NCBI GenBank assembly: GCA_963677355.2
Contig: CAXXXQ010000002.1
Location: 496,001 to 560,000 of the forward strand
DNA length: 64,000 bases
Direction of reading: 5' to 3'
Origin: Thiomicrorhabdus sp963677355
Lineage (GTDB): Bacteria; Pseudomonadota; Gammaproteobacteria; Thiomicrospirales; Thiomicrospiraceae
In this document: in pieces, positions 52,243 through 62,243 of the stretch
Layout: the number at the start of each line of letters is the position of its first letter
Position numbering within the stretch: position 1 is the first letter of the stretch
The notes under the pieces: model-generated
What the model was told of the DNA's origin: nothing
The model's input: the letters and a program-made list of their open reading frames with translations, nothing else
Databases searched by the model: none
Made by a program: the position numbers and the translations under genes

Positions 52243-52722
52243 TTAGTGGTGAACGCCACCATCGCCATGAGCGTGACCGTGGTCCAACTCATCTTCAGTT
52301 GCAGCACGTACGCCAACCACTTCAACTTCAAAGGTCAAATCCATACCGGCAAGAGGGTGGTTACCGTCTACCGTGACCTGATCGCCTTCGATATGAGTGA
52401 TTTCCACAGAATGCATACCTTGCTCTGACTGCGCTTCAAAGCGCATACCGACTTCAAGCTCTTCCACGCCTTGGAACATGCTGTTTGGAACAGTCTGAAC
52501 CAATGCATCGACTCGTTCGCCATAGGCTTGATCGGCAGGAACGGTCGTGGTGAATTTGTCACCGATTGCTTTGCCTTCCAGTTCCGCTTCAAGCCCCGGA
52601 ATCAGATTGCTGTGGCCGTGCAAATACGCTAGAGGGTTACCGTTTGAAGCATCGATCTGTTCACCTTTTTCGTCTGTTAAAGTGTATTCGATAATACCTA
52701 CATGATCTTTTTGGATATTCAT
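52243..52722 (-). CDS. slyD: FKBP-type peptidyl-prolyl isomerase SlyD
   Basis: A 159-residue cytoplasmic chaperone and prolyl isomerase: DHVGIIEYTLTDEKGEQIDAS, LAYLHGHSNLIPGLEAELEG, the inserted IF domain with AYGERVDALVQTVP, HPLAGMDLTFEVEVVGVR and a His-rich tail HGHAHGDGGVHH that can bind nickel and assist metalloenzyme maturation, such as hydrogenases. Single gene. Confidence 0.93.
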   Translation of the reverse strand: MNIQKDHVGIIEYTLTDEKGEQIDASNGNPLAYLHGHSNLIPGLEAELEGKAIGDKFTTTVPADQAYGERVDALVQTVPNSMFQGVEELEVGMRFEAQSEQGMHSVEITHIEGDQVTVDGNHPLAGMDLTFEVEVVGVRAATEDELDHGHAHGDGGVHH

Positions 52723-52921
52723 TTCATTGTCCTAAATATGTTTGTGCCTCAACGGCTTTCAAATTCAAATGTTTCAACAACCACATATCATAACGTGTCG
52801 TAAACAAATATGCATTGCTTTGGCCGGGTTAATTCTTCGCAAAGATAATCAGCCCTGTTTTAGCGTGTAGAAAAAGGTATGATACGAACAACAATAAACA
52901 GACGGCTTTCAGGAGGTCACC

Positions 52922-53344
52922 ATGCTTTGGCTTAAAACGTTCCATATTCTTTTTATGATGTCTTGGATGGCGGGCATTTTTTATCTGCCGAGAATCTTTG
53001 TGCATTTTGTCGAAGGCAAAGAGGCCGGTCAGGATGTAACCCGTTTGGCAATCATGGCTAAAAAACTGTACGGATTCATGACGATTATGATGATGTTGGC
53101 GATCGGAACCGGATTATGGCTGTGGTTTGCGTATTTCCCGATTGCTAAAGGCATGGGATGGTTACACGTTAAAATTTTGTTTGTGGTTTTATTGCTTGCT
53201 TATCATATGTGGACCAAAAAACGCATGCAGGAAATGCAAGAAGGGCATTTGGACCATAGCGGCGTCTACTACCGTTGGGCCAATGAAATTCCTTTGCTGC
53301 TTGCCATTGTTATCCTGATTATGGTGGTGGTTAAACCTATTTAA
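52922..53344 (+). CDS. hemJ: Protoporphyrinogen IX oxidase HemJ
   Basis: A 140-residue inner-membrane protein with four helices: LWLKTFHILFMMSWMAGIFYLPRIFVHF (conserved His and Arg of HemJ), MAKKLYGFMTIMMMLAIGTGLWLW, GWLHVKILFVVLLLAYHMWTKK and NEIPLLLAIVILIMVVVKP. It converts protoporphyrinogen to protoporphyrin for haem, the form used by many bacteria lacking HemG/HemY. AGGAGG six bases before ATG. Confidence 0.92.
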   Translation: MLWLKTFHILFMMSWMAGIFYLPRIFVHFVEGKEAGQDVTRLAIMAKKLYGFMTIMMMLAIGTGLWLWFAYFPIAKGMGWLHVKILFVVLLLAYHMWTKKRMQEMQEGHLDHSGVYYRWANEIPLLLAIVILIMVVVKPI

Positions 53345-53380
53345 GATACTCGGCTACGCCGAGAGTGCTCATTCAAGTTT

Positions 53381-53406
53381 AAGCCGGTTTTTGACCGGCT
53401 TTTTTA
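53381..53406 (+). terminator. Rho-independent terminator after hemJ
   Basis: Stem AAGCCGGT / ACCGGCTT with a 5-nt loop and TTTTTT tail. A second small hairpin, CTCGGC / GCCGAG with a 3-base loop, precedes it at about 53349-53363. The rest of the 285-bp gap holds nothing I recognise. Confidence 0.85.
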
Positions 53407-53629
53407 TTTCCGAGTCTGGAGAAAGCCTTTCACCTGCAAACAGGCTTCAATATTCAAGTTCTAATACGAGTTCAACCATCGCATGGTGGCACAGGGTTTT
53501 TGTTGGGTGTAATCGCTGCAACCCCTCATGGATACGGGCTAAGACATCTGTACTATAGACAAAATATTATTATTTCCTAATATAGGGTTAACGTTTTGTA
53601 TACGAAAACTCAAAGAGATTATCGAGATT

Positions 53630-54850
53630 ATGATTAAAACTAAATCTAACATTCTATTGGCATTAGGGATTGTTTCACTGTTTTCGGTGTCGGCATTTGC
53701 TGATGAAAAAGCCCCAAGTTTTGCCGACTTGCTGAATTCGTATCAAAAGCAATCTGGCTATGAAGAGACTTTGAATGCTTATCAACAGAGTGCCAGTGCA
53801 CAGGCACAAAGCTCTAGCAGTTGGATGGCCAGTGATGTAGGTTTGACGGTTCATCATGAAACCGATGTCTTCAATAAGGATCTACCGAGCCGCAATTGGC
53901 AAGTGGGAGCGTCGGTCGATTTTAAATTGCCGAAACAGCGCGACAGCATGCAGAAGTTAGCCGGTCTGGTTTCTCAGAGCCCAGAAATTGAAAAACGTTA
54001 TTCGAATTGGCTGGCATCCGGTCATCTAAGAGAATTGATTTGGAATTATAAAAAGGCCGAACAGCAATTAGAACTTGATAAACAGACTCTTGAAGTCAGT
54101 CAGTCACTGTTGGATATGGTTTCCCAACAGGTCCAACTTGGCGAACGTTCCGAGTTGGATAAGATGGTTGTGGAGCAACGTTATCTGGGTGATGAGATGG
54201 CTTATCAAGTTGCTCTGACCACATTTGAAAATAATCGCAATGCCTATCAAAAGTGGAGCGGTTATTCCGCATTGCCTTCCGTCGTTAACGAACAAAAAGT
54301 GGCTACGTTAAACCCGCAACACCCTGAGCTGGCTAAGCTCAGTTTTCAATCCGACCAGAATATGGCATTACTGGATGTAAAACGGGCAGAAAAATCGGGT
54401 ACGCCTTCTTTTTTCATGGGGCTACAGACTGATCAGGTTGAAAATCAAAACCAAGATTCGGTGATTGTCGAGCTGACATTACCTTTAGGCATTAACCCGG
54501 AAAGTGACCGCATGGTTGCAGAGCAGAAACTTGCCGCGACACAGGCTCGTTTTCATTTACAGAAAAAACGTACCGAGATCGAATTGTCTTTAGAGCAATT
54601 GGAAAATCAATTGAACGCGGCCGCACAAGCTTTGAAAGCCAGTAAGGCAAAACTTCGTTTGGCTGAAAAGGCTTTAACGCTTGCTAATAAGGCATACCGT
54701 TTAGGTGATCTTAATATTCAGATATTGCTGCAAACTCAGCAACAAACAATTGAAAGTAGAAAAGCTTATCTTAACGCCGAGATCGAATACGGCCGCTTGC
54801 AAGCCGAATACAATCAACAAGCCGGATATATCTTAGGAGAGAAACAGTAA
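53630..54850 (+). CDS. TolC-family outer membrane channel of the metal efflux system
   Basis: A 406-residue protein: signal peptide (MIKTKSNILLALG...SAFA), then two halves of long helices with heptad character (ELIWNYKKAEQQLELDKQTLEVSQSLL, EIELSLEQLENQLNAAAQALKASKAKLRLAEKA) typical of CusC/CzcC-type channels. The C-terminal RLGDLNIQILLQTQQQTIESRKAY is the usual closing helix. First gene of a four-gene efflux operon; its stop overlaps the adaptor start by one base. Confidence 0.88.
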   Translation: MIKTKSNILLALGIVSLFSVSAFADEKAPSFADLLNSYQKQSGYEETLNAYQQSASAQAQSSSSWMASDVGLTVHHETDVFNKDLPSRNWQVGASVDFKLPKQRDSMQKLAGLVSQSPEIEKRYSNWLASGHLRELIWNYKKAEQQLELDKQTLEVSQSLLDMVSQQVQLGERSELDKMVVEQRYLGDEMAYQVALTTFENNRNAYQKWSGYSALPSVVNEQKVATLNPQHPELAKLSFQSDQNMALLDVKRAEKSGTPSFFMGLQTDQVENQNQDSVIVELTLPLGINPESDRMVAEQKLAATQARFHLQKKRTEIELSLEQLENQLNAAAQALKASKAKLRLAEKALTLANKAYRLGDLNIQILLQTQQQTIESRKAYLNAEIEYGRLQAEYNQQAGYILGEKQ

Positions 54851-56010
54851 TGGAATTTGCAACTACAAAACGTCATGGCAAAACATATTTAAGTTCCGCA
54901 AAGCATTTGGCTTTCGGTATGGCGGCGGTTTTCTCCTTAGCGGTTTCTGTTCCGGCGAATGCGGCCGAACCGGTCAAGATCAGTGTCGATTCCGAACATC
55001 AACAAGTGATGGGGTTGAAAGCGGTTGCCGTGGAGAAAGTATCGCAATTTCCGGTGAGCAGTATTTTGGCAGAAGTGATTTATGGTTTGGATAAACAACA
55101 TCAAATCAGTGCGCCTTTGGATGGCAAATTGGTCGGGCTCTACCATATTCACGGTGAAGTCGAAAAAGGTCAGGTGATTGTAGAGTTGCAAAGTCCGCAG
55201 TGGGTGGAAATGCAGTCCGAACTATTGAATACTCAAGTCGAATTAAGAGCGGCTCAGCAAGAGCTGAAAAGGGCAAAAGCCTTGAGTCAGTCCGGTGCCG
55301 CTTCAGCCAAAAGACTGAATCAGGCAAGTGCTAATTTGGCGAAATGGCAGTCTCTGAAAACTATGCAGGTAGTGGTTCTGCAAAGATTGGGGATGACCGG
55401 TTCACAAATTGATGCGCTGTTAAAACAGCAGAAAATCGATACCGGAAATATGCAGTTGCGAGCCGAGGTAGCCGGTCAATTTTATGACTTAAAGGTGAAA
55501 ATCGGTGAAGAGGTGGCAAAAGGCCAAGCTTTAGGAGCTCTGAGCGAAGATGATGTGATGGTGCTCGATGCGCCGGTACCGACTGATATTGTCAAAAACC
55601 TACAAGAAGGTCAGGCGGTATTCTTGCCTGAACTGAACAGAATGGCACAGATCAGCCACATCCATAACCAAGTTAATCCGACCACGCAAAGTGTCGATGT
55701 GCACGTGCGTGTCGATAACCCGGACAGAACCATTAAAGCTGGAAAAATGATGCCGGTTCAATTTTTGCAACCGTTGAAAAACGGCGGTTTTAAAGCACCG
55801 GCTACCGCTTTGAGCGTCTTGGATGGTGAACGTGTTGTTTATGTACAGAATGGCCCGGAGATTCAAGCCGCTAAGGTAGAAGTGCAGACCATTCAAGATG
55901 GCGTGATGTATTTCATTATGGCGGATCAGAGTATGGCTGAACCGAAGCAGGTATTTATACAGGGTACTGCAGCGATCAAAGCGGCCTTCAGTGCAGATGA
56001 AGCGGAGTAA
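54850..56010 (+). CDS. Periplasmic adaptor of the metal efflux RND system
   Basis: A 386-residue membrane-fusion protein (CusB/CzcB type): signal segment ending PANA-AE, barrel-sandwich hybrid around AEVIYGLDKQHQISAPLDGKLVGLYHIHGEVEKGQVIVELQSPQ, alpha hairpin 120-190, and a beta-barrel domain with PVPTDIVKNLQEGQAVFLP and VNPTTQSVDVHVRVDNPD. It links the pump and the channel. No His-rich or Met-rich N-terminal metal site is evident, so the metal cannot be named. Confidence 0.9.
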   Translation: MEFATTKRHGKTYLSSAKHLAFGMAAVFSLAVSVPANAAEPVKISVDSEHQQVMGLKAVAVEKVSQFPVSSILAEVIYGLDKQHQISAPLDGKLVGLYHIHGEVEKGQVIVELQSPQWVEMQSELLNTQVELRAAQQELKRAKALSQSGAASAKRLNQASANLAKWQSLKTMQVVVLQRLGMTGSQIDALLKQQKIDTGNMQLRAEVAGQFYDLKVKIGEEVAKGQALGALSEDDVMVLDAPVPTDIVKNLQEGQAVFLPELNRMAQISHIHNQVNPTTQSVDVHVRVDNPDRTIKAGKMMPVQFLQPLKNGGFKAPATALSVLDGERVVYVQNGPEIQAAKVEVQTIQDGVMYFIMADQSMAEPKQVFIQGTAAIKAAFSADEAE

Positions 56011-56015
56011 CCGGT

Positions 56016-59000
56016 ATGCTGTCTAAGTTTTTACAATTTTTCCTGATTCAGCGAACCTTAATTATTTTAATCGGTTTTGCATTGATTGCCGGTGGTTGGC
56101 AGGCGTTTCAGAAAATTCCGATTGATGCTTTCCCGGATGTTTCTCCGGCACAGGTCAAAATCATCTATAAAGCGCCGGGCATGACGCCTACTGAAGTCGA
56201 GCAGCGTATTATCGCGCCGCTTGAATTGGAGTTGCTTGGTTTGCCAAATCAGGAAGTACTGCGCTCTCTGGCTAAATACGGTATTGCCGATATCACGTTG
56301 GATTTCAATGAAGGGACCGATATTTATTGGGCGCGTCAGCAAGTGGCCGAACGCCTAAACGGTATTGATTTGCCTGCTTCGGTAACAGGAGGCATGGCGC
56401 CGCTTTCCACGCCTCTGAGTGATGTGTTGATGTTCACAATTGACGGCGACACGCTCAATAATATGGAAAAGCGCGATCTGCTTGATTGGGTAATCCGTCC
56501 TGCCTTACGTTCGGTACCGGGTGTCGCGGATGTCAACGTCTTGGGTGGTCAAGCTAGAGCTTTCGTTATTAAGCCGGATTATCAGAAAATGCAGGCTTTC
56601 CAGATATCCTTGACACAACTAATCAAAGCAATTGAAGAGAACAACAAAAACGATGGTTCTGGTCGTTTGAGCCAAGGGGAAGAAGTGCTGCTGGTGCGTA
56701 CTTTAGGCAACTTGACCTCGGTTGAAGATATAGAGAATACGGTAGTGGCTTATCAGTCCGGCGTAGCCGTGACCGTTAAACAGATTGCCAAAGTCGATAT
56801 CGATGCACTCTATAGAAACGGTGCGGTTACCCAGAATGGTAAGGGTGAAGCAGTGCAGGGTCTGGTCATCGCCTTGAAAGGTGCCAATGCGCGTGAGGTT
56901 GTCGATGGCATCCAAACCCGTCTTGACGAGTTGCAATCTGCGCTGCCGAAAGGAATCGACGTCAATGTTTTCTATAACCGTGCGGAATTAGTCAATAAAG
57001 CGATCTACGGTGTTTCCAAGGCGTTGATTGAAGCGGTAGTGCTGGTGTTGCTGGTACTGTTGGTGTTCCTAGGAAACGTACGTGCGGCCATTGCGGTTGC
57101 ATTGATTCTGCCTCTGGCGGCATTGATGACCTTCATTATTATGCGCTGGTACGGCCTGTCGGCTAACTTGATGTCATTGGGCGGTTTGGCGATCGCCATC
57201 GGTATTCTGGTGGATGCCGCGGTGGTGGTGGTCGAGAATATCGTCTCCCATCAGGAAAAACAGTTGAAAGCCGGGCACAGTAAGTTGCCGGACATGCATA
57301 TTGTTTTCCGCGCATTGAAAGAGGTCTCGGTTCCGGTTATCTCGGGGATTTTGATCATCATGACGGTATTCCTGCCGTTGCTCTCGCTTGAAGGCTTGGA
57401 AGGTAAGCTGTTTATTCCGGTTGCTTTGACGATTATCTTTGCCTTGGGAAGTTCGTTGCTTTTGTCACTGACCATTATCCCAACTTTATCGTCGATGATT
57501 CTCGGCAAGCCATCCCACAAAGAACCATGGTTAGTCAGTAAGCTGCTGTCAGTTTACAAGCCGACATTGGTTTGGAGTCTGAAACACGACGGTACGGTGA
57601 TTGCAGGTGCAGTCATCGCGTTGTTTTTAACCGTGCTGGCTTTTACGCAAGTGGGTAAAACCTTTATCCCGCAAATGGATGAAGGCGATGTGATTGTTCA
57701 GTTGGAAAAAACGCCGTCGATCAGCTTGAAGGCATCTACCGAGATCGATATGCAGGTACAAAAAGCCATTCTGGAAAATATTCCGGAAGTGAAACGCATT
57801 GTCGCACGCCTAGGTTCGGACGAGATCGGTCTGGATCCGATGAGCTTGAACGATACCGATTCATTCTTTGTGTTGAAGCCGAAAGAAGAGTGGCGCATGG
57901 AGAGCAAAGAAGAGTTGATTGATGAAATCCGTAAATTGATTGAGGCTAAGTTCCCGGGTGTGAACTATGCATTCACTCAGCCGATCCAAATGCGTGTTGA
58001 CGAAATGCTGACCGGTGCCCGTGGCGATATTGCGGTTAAAATCTTTGGCGACAACCCGGAAGAGTTGAATGAAGTAGCGAAGTCGCTGGTTAAAATGATG
58101 GAAGGTATTACCGGAGCCGAGGACGTGTTCACGGCGCAGAATGACGGTCTGCAATATTTGCAGATAGTGATGCGCAAGCAGATGATCAGTCGCCTTGGTT
58201 TGACGGTGAATGATGTACAGAATATTCTGAAAACTCAGGTTAACGGCTTGGAAGTCGGGCAAATCTACGAGGGAATTCGTTCGATTCCGGTTCTGATTCG
58301 CGGTGGCGAACAGTATAAAGCCTCCGTTTATGAGATGCTGAAAAGACCGGTTACGGTGGAAACGCCGGACGGCACTCAAACTCTATTGCTGGAACAGCTG
58401 GTAGAAGCGAAAAGTGTGGAAGGTCCGGTCTCGATTAACCGTGAACAGAGCAAACGTTTCGCCGTGGTGGTCGCTAACGTCAGCGGTCGCGATCTGGTCG
58501 GTTTCGTGGAAGAGGCCAAACAAAAGGTGAAGGATTTAGATATTCCGGCCGGCTACTACTTCGAATGGGGTGGAGAGTTTGAAAACCAGCAGCGTGCGGC
58601 GCAGAAACTCTCTATCGTGGTGCCGATCGCCTTGGTATTGATCTTCCTGATCCTGTTCAGTACCTTCAAGTCAATCCCGCAGGCGATGATGGTCATGGTA
58701 AACGTACCGTTCGCATTGATTGGCGGTGTATTCGCATTATGGTTGACCGGCGAGTATCTCTCGGTTCCGGCCTCGGTCGGCTTTATCGCCTTGCTCGGTA
58801 TTGCGGTATTGAACGGTCTGGTGCTGATTACCTATTTCAATCAGTTGCTGGCCAAAGGCATGGATGTCACCGAAGTGGTAGTAAAAGGGGCGGAAAGACG
58901 TTTCAGACCGGTACTGATGACCGCTTCGATCGCCGCTTTAGGCTTGGTGCCACTCCTGTTTGCCGAAGGCCCGGGGTCGGAAATTCAGAAACCCTTGGCG

Positions 59001-59102
59001 ATCGTGGTGATCGGCGGGTTGATTACCTCAACCATTCTGACTCTGCTGATTCTGCCGATTATCTTCAAACGATTTAGCAAAGTTAAAGTGAAGGAGGCTT
59101 AA
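56016..59102 (+). CDS. CzcA/CusA-family heavy-metal RND efflux pump
   Basis: A 1028-residue inner-membrane pump with 12 helices. HME-family marks: IDAFPDVSPAQVKIIYKAPGMTPTEVEQRIIAPLE, ARQQVAERLNGI, GLAIAIGILVDAAVVVVENIVSH (TM4 with the proton-relay Asp), FIPQMDEGDVIVQLEKTPSISL, and WGGEFENQQRAAQKLSIVVPIAL. It exports a divalent or monovalent metal through the adaptor and channel. The TM4 pattern (GILVDAAVVVVEN) is not decisive between Zn/Co/Cd and Cu/Ag. Six bases separate it from the adaptor gene. Confidence 0.93.
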   Translation: MLSKFLQFFLIQRTLIILIGFALIAGGWQAFQKIPIDAFPDVSPAQVKIIYKAPGMTPTEVEQRIIAPLELELLGLPNQEVLRSLAKYGIADITLDFNEGTDIYWARQQVAERLNGIDLPASVTGGMAPLSTPLSDVLMFTIDGDTLNNMEKRDLLDWVIRPALRSVPGVADVNVLGGQARAFVIKPDYQKMQAFQISLTQLIKAIEENNKNDGSGRLSQGEEVLLVRTLGNLTSVEDIENTVVAYQSGVAVTVKQIAKVDIDALYRNGAVTQNGKGEAVQGLVIALKGANAREVVDGIQTRLDELQSALPKGIDVNVFYNRAELVNKAIYGVSKALIEAVVLVLLVLLVFLGNVRAAIAVALILPLAALMTFIIMRWYGLSANLMSLGGLAIAIGILVDAAVVVVENIVSHQEKQLKAGHSKLPDMHIVFRALKEVSVPVISGILIIMTVFLPLLSLEGLEGKLFIPVALTIIFALGSSLLLSLTIIPTLSSMILGKPSHKEPWLVSKLLSVYKPTLVWSLKHDGTVIAGAVIALFLTVLAFTQVGKTFIPQMDEGDVIVQLEKTPSISLKASTEIDMQVQKAILENIPEVKRIVARLGSDEIGLDPMSLNDTDSFFVLKPKEEWRMESKEELIDEIRKLIEAKFPGVNYAFTQPIQMRVDEMLTGARGDIAVKIFGDNPEELNEVAKSLVKMMEGITGAEDVFTAQNDGLQYLQIVMRKQMISRLGLTVNDVQNILKTQVNGLEVGQIYEGIRSIPVLIRGGEQYKASVYEMLKRPVTVETPDGTQTLLLEQLVEAKSVEGPVSINREQSKRFAVVVANVSGRDLVGFVEEAKQKVKDLDIPAGYYFEWGGEFENQQRAAQKLSIVVPIALVLIFLILFSTFKSIPQAMMVMVNVPFALIGGVFALWLTGEYLSVPASVGFIALLGIAVLNGLVLITYFNQLLAKGMDVTEVVVKGAERRFRPVLMTASIAALGLVPLLFAEGPGSEIQKPLAIVVIGGLITSTILTLLILPIIFKRFSKVKVKEA

Positions 59103-59105
59103 TCC

Positions 59106-59414
59106 ATGTCTGTTACCACACAATTTGAGCAAGTCATTCTTCGCTGTATTCTTGATATGACGGTCGTGGATAGCTTTATCGATTCATTGCTGGCTTATCC
59201 GCAACATGAGTTGAAAATCACCAGTTATCAGGTACAGTCGCATCATCAAAGTCTGGAAGATATTCGCGAGAAAGTATCCGGTTTCAAGGAGCAGATGGTG
59301 TTTGAAATTACGCTTCCCGTTGCGGAAGTGAATCAGCTAAAAATTTTTCTGCAGAATGACATGAAACAGGTCAACTACGAAACTCAGATTATTCCGTTGC
59401 TATCTTCGGAATAG
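59106..59414 (+). CDS. DUF3240 small protein in the metal efflux operon
   Basis: A 102-residue cytoplasmic protein that starts four bases after the RND pump stop. Seen: FEQVILRCILDMTVVDSFIDSLLAYP, ITSYQVQSHHQSLEDIREKVSGFKEQ and FEITLPVAEVNQLKIFLQN, resembling a PII-like ferredoxin-fold sensor. DUF3240 proteins recur next to CzcA-type pumps, so it may sense metal or tune the pump (inference). Confidence 0.78.
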   Translation: MSVTTQFEQVILRCILDMTVVDSFIDSLLAYPQHELKITSYQVQSHHQSLEDIREKVSGFKEQMVFEITLPVAEVNQLKIFLQNDMKQVNYETQIIPLLSSE

Positions 59415-59478
59415 TGTTTGGCAAGTTACTATTCGCCAAGTGAAACCGTTTTGAGGCAAAAGGTAGCTAAACAGACCG

Positions 59479-60537
59479 TTAAACGGTTTCCGTTGCGTAT
59501 TTGGTAAAGACAATCGCATGCTCCATTTCCAGTTTGATGCCGATTTTGGAACCGACCGGATGGTCATGGTGGGATTGGCTCATGCACAACACTTTTTCAC
59601 CGTTAGGCAGTTTCAGGGTGAACAAAAAGTGTGACCCTCTGAACGCGCGGTTGACTACCTCCAGCTTCCAGTCGCTGGCGTCATCATGAATAATGTCGTC
59701 CGGACGGACTAATACTGAAACCTGATCGCCGCCCAACGCGCCGAAAGGCAGGTGGGCTTTCAATATTCCGAGTTCCGTGTGTACCGCACGGCAATCGCAA
59801 ACCGACCCACTGATCAACATACCCTGGCCGATAAAATCGGCAATAAAAGGGTGGTGTGGTTGGTGATAGAGGTTGTAAGGCGTATCCCACTGAAGCAGTA
59901 TCCCGTCTTTGAGTACGCCGACACGATCGGCAATGGCAAAGGCTTCGTTTTGATTGTGTGTGACCATAAGCGCACCAATCCCTTCGGCTTTTAGGATGTC
60001 TCGTACTTCATGAGCCAGCGATTCGCGCAATTCTACATCCAGTCCTGAAAAAGGCTCGTCCATCAATAGGATCTTGGGTTTCGGCGCCAGTGCGCGAGCC
60101 AGTGCGATTCGTTGCTGCTGACCGCCTGAGAGCTGATGCGGGTAACGGTTTTGATAACCGGGAAGGCCGATTAATTCCAGCAGTTGTGCGACCCGGGACT
60201 GTTTCGTTTTTTTGTCGGTTTTATTGAGTCCGAAAGCGATATTTTCATACACGGTCATGTGCGGAAATAGGGCATAATCCTGAAACACCATGCCGATTTC
60301 GCGTTTTTCGGTAGCAACCTGAATCTTTTCCGAACTAAGCGTTTTTTCGCCTAAATAGATCTCTCCGGCACTTAACGGATGCAAGCCGGCAACCGTTCTG
60401 AGCAAGGTGGTTTTACCGCAACCGCTCGGACCCAAAAGGCAACCGATTTCACCGTCTTCGAGTGTGATGTTAACCCGGTTAACCACCCAATCCGTTTGAT
60501 GTTTGGCTTGAAGTTGGTGAAGTTGTAGTTTAGGCAT
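59479..60537 (-). CDS. fbpC: Ferric iron ABC transporter ATPase
   Basis: A 352-residue cytoplasmic ATPase: Walker A LLGPSGCGKTTLLRTVAGL, Q-loop MVFQDYALFPHMTVYENIAFGL, signature LSGGQQQRIALARAL, Walker B ILLMDEPFSGLD, and a C-terminal TOBE-like regulatory domain from about 245. It overlaps the permease gene by eight bases. Third gene of the fbpA-fbpB-fbpC set, powering Fe3+ import. Confidence 0.92.
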   Translation of the reverse strand: MPKLQLHQLQAKHQTDWVVNRVNITLEDGEIGCLLGPSGCGKTTLLRTVAGLHPLSAGEIYLGEKTLSSEKIQVATEKREIGMVFQDYALFPHMTVYENIAFGLNKTDKKTKQSRVAQLLELIGLPGYQNRYPHQLSGGQQQRIALARALAPKPKILLMDEPFSGLDVELRESLAHEVRDILKAEGIGALMVTHNQNEAFAIADRVGVLKDGILLQWDTPYNLYHQPHHPFIADFIGQGMLISGSVCDCRAVHTELGILKAHLPFGALGGDQVSVLVRPDDIIHDDASDWKLEVVNRAFRGSHFLFTLKLPNGEKVLCMSQSHHDHPVGSKIGIKLEMEHAIVFTKYATETV

Positions 60538-62179
60538 CGGATTCCTCTGTGTGACGGTTCTGTTCTCTATTTACCATGAGTTTACTTAATAAAATGACCG
60601 GTATCAGACTGGTTAGCACTATCGTCAGAGCAGGCAAGCCTGAATCGGCCAGCCGTTCATCGGCAGCCATCTCGTAGGCACGAATCGACAAGGTATCGAA
60701 GTTGAAGGGTCTGAGAATCAAAGTTGTCGGCAGTTCTTTCATGACCTCTACGAAAACCAGTAACAGTGCTGTGATCAGGCTGCCTTTCATCAATGGAAGA
60801 TGGATTCGTCTTAACAAAGACAAACCGGAAATCCCCAAAGTTTTAGCGGAGTCATCTAGGTGAGGTTTGATATTTTGCAATCCGGAATCGACCGATTGCA
60901 GGGCCACGGATAGAAAACGGATGCTGTAGGCAACAACCAAGGCAAACAGGGTGCCGGAAAACAGCAGTCCGGTCGAAATTTCAAACTGTTGGAACATGAA
61001 GTTGTCAATCAACCGATCCAGACTAGCCAGCGGAATAAGAATGGCAATAGCCAGTACGGTACCGGGAATGGCATAGCTTAAATGTGCGAGTTGTACACTC
61101 TGTTTCACTTTTGTTGACGGGTGGATGCGTTTTGCATACGCCAGAATCACGGCGAAAACGAGTGTCACAGAGGCGGTAAGGGCCGCCAGTGTAAAGCTGT
61201 TCCAAGCCAAACCGAAGAATTCTGCGTTCCATTGTGTCTCTGCGGTGGTAAAAGACCAGTAAAGGAGTTGCCCGCTTGGAATGACAAAACCGAATAAAAT
61301 CGGTGTAAAGCAGACTGCAAAAGCGAGCAGAGAGTGTTTGCCGGCTAACGGAGCCAGCGAGGCACTCTCCGATTTGGACTGAGTGAAATAACGTTGCTGT
61401 CTGCGTGACCAACGTTCAATTAAAATCAGGGTAGCGATAAAAACCAATAGAATTAACGACAACTGCGCGGCGGTAGTGGTATCGCCTAGTCCTGACCAAG
61501 TACGGTAGATACCGGTAGTAAAGGTGTCGATTCCGAAATGCTGTACCGCACCGAAGTCGGCTAGGGTTTCCATCAATGCCAAAGTCACACCGGCGATGAT
61601 CGCCGGACGAGCCATTGGCAAGGCGATGTTGAAAAAACTGCGAACCGGGCCGACACCGAGAGTACGACTGGCTTCCAGAGCTTGTCGGCTATGAGCACCG
61701 AAAGCGCTGCGGCTCAGTAGATAGACATAAGGGTAGAGCACCAGTGAGAACAGTAATATTGCGCCGCCTAACGAACGGACTTCCGGAAACCAGTCGGATA
61801 CAGACGGGGAGAAAGTCATACGCAGCAGGCTTTGCAACGGGCCTTCGTATTCGAGTAAGCCGGTATAGGTGTAAGCACTGATATACGCAGGCATCGCCAG
61901 CGGCAATAGTAGCGCCCAATGTAACCAGCGGCTGCCTGCAAATTGGTAGTGGCTAATCAGCCAGGCGCTGGGAATACCGAGCAGCAAAGTACCGAAGGTG
62001 ACACCGATCATCAGGATAATCGAGTTGATTATGTAATCGGGTAGCAGTGTTGACAGCAGATGCTGCCAATTGTCGTTAAAAGGCTCAAACAAAAAAGAGA
62101 CCAGCACCCAAATGGGTGCGGTCATCAATAGCGCAATTAACAGGGCTGCAGCTGGCCACAAACGGGAGGATTGGTTCAT
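60530..62179 (-). CDS. fbpB: Ferric iron ABC transporter permease (fused dimer)
   Basis: A 549-residue permease with two repeated halves of six helices each, the FbpB layout. Each half has an EAA loop: SAFGAHSRQALEASRTLGVGPVRSFFNIALPMARPAIIAG and DDSAKTLGISGLSLLRRIHLPLMKGSLITAL. It transports Fe3+ delivered by the periplasmic binding protein. Confidence 0.93.
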   Translation of the reverse strand: MNQSSRLWPAAALLIALLMTAPIWVLVSFLFEPFNDNWQHLLSTLLPDYIINSIILMIGVTFGTLLLGIPSAWLISHYQFAGSRWLHWALLLPLAMPAYISAYTYTGLLEYEGPLQSLLRMTFSPSVSDWFPEVRSLGGAILLFSLVLYPYVYLLSRSAFGAHSRQALEASRTLGVGPVRSFFNIALPMARPAIIAGVTLALMETLADFGAVQHFGIDTFTTGIYRTWSGLGDTTTAAQLSLILLVFIATLILIERWSRRQQRYFTQSKSESASLAPLAGKHSLLAFAVCFTPILFGFVIPSGQLLYWSFTTAETQWNAEFFGLAWNSFTLAALTASVTLVFAVILAYAKRIHPSTKVKQSVQLAHLSYAIPGTVLAIAILIPLASLDRLIDNFMFQQFEISTGLLFSGTLFALVVAYSIRFLSVALQSVDSGLQNIKPHLDDSAKTLGISGLSLLRRIHLPLMKGSLITALLLVFVEVMKELPTTLILRPFNFDTLSIRAYEMAADERLADSGLPALTIVLTSLIPVILLSKLMVNREQNRHTEESDA

Positions 62180-62243
62180 TAAATTCTCTGTCGGCCTTGA
62201 CTCACCTTTGCGGTATCTCGATTTTTAAAACGCATCTGTTAAC

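Noticed and set aside
57861..58379. 172-codon open frame antisense to the RND pump gene
   Set aside because: No ribosome-binding site or recognised motif; the plus-strand pump is unmistakable over this stretch.
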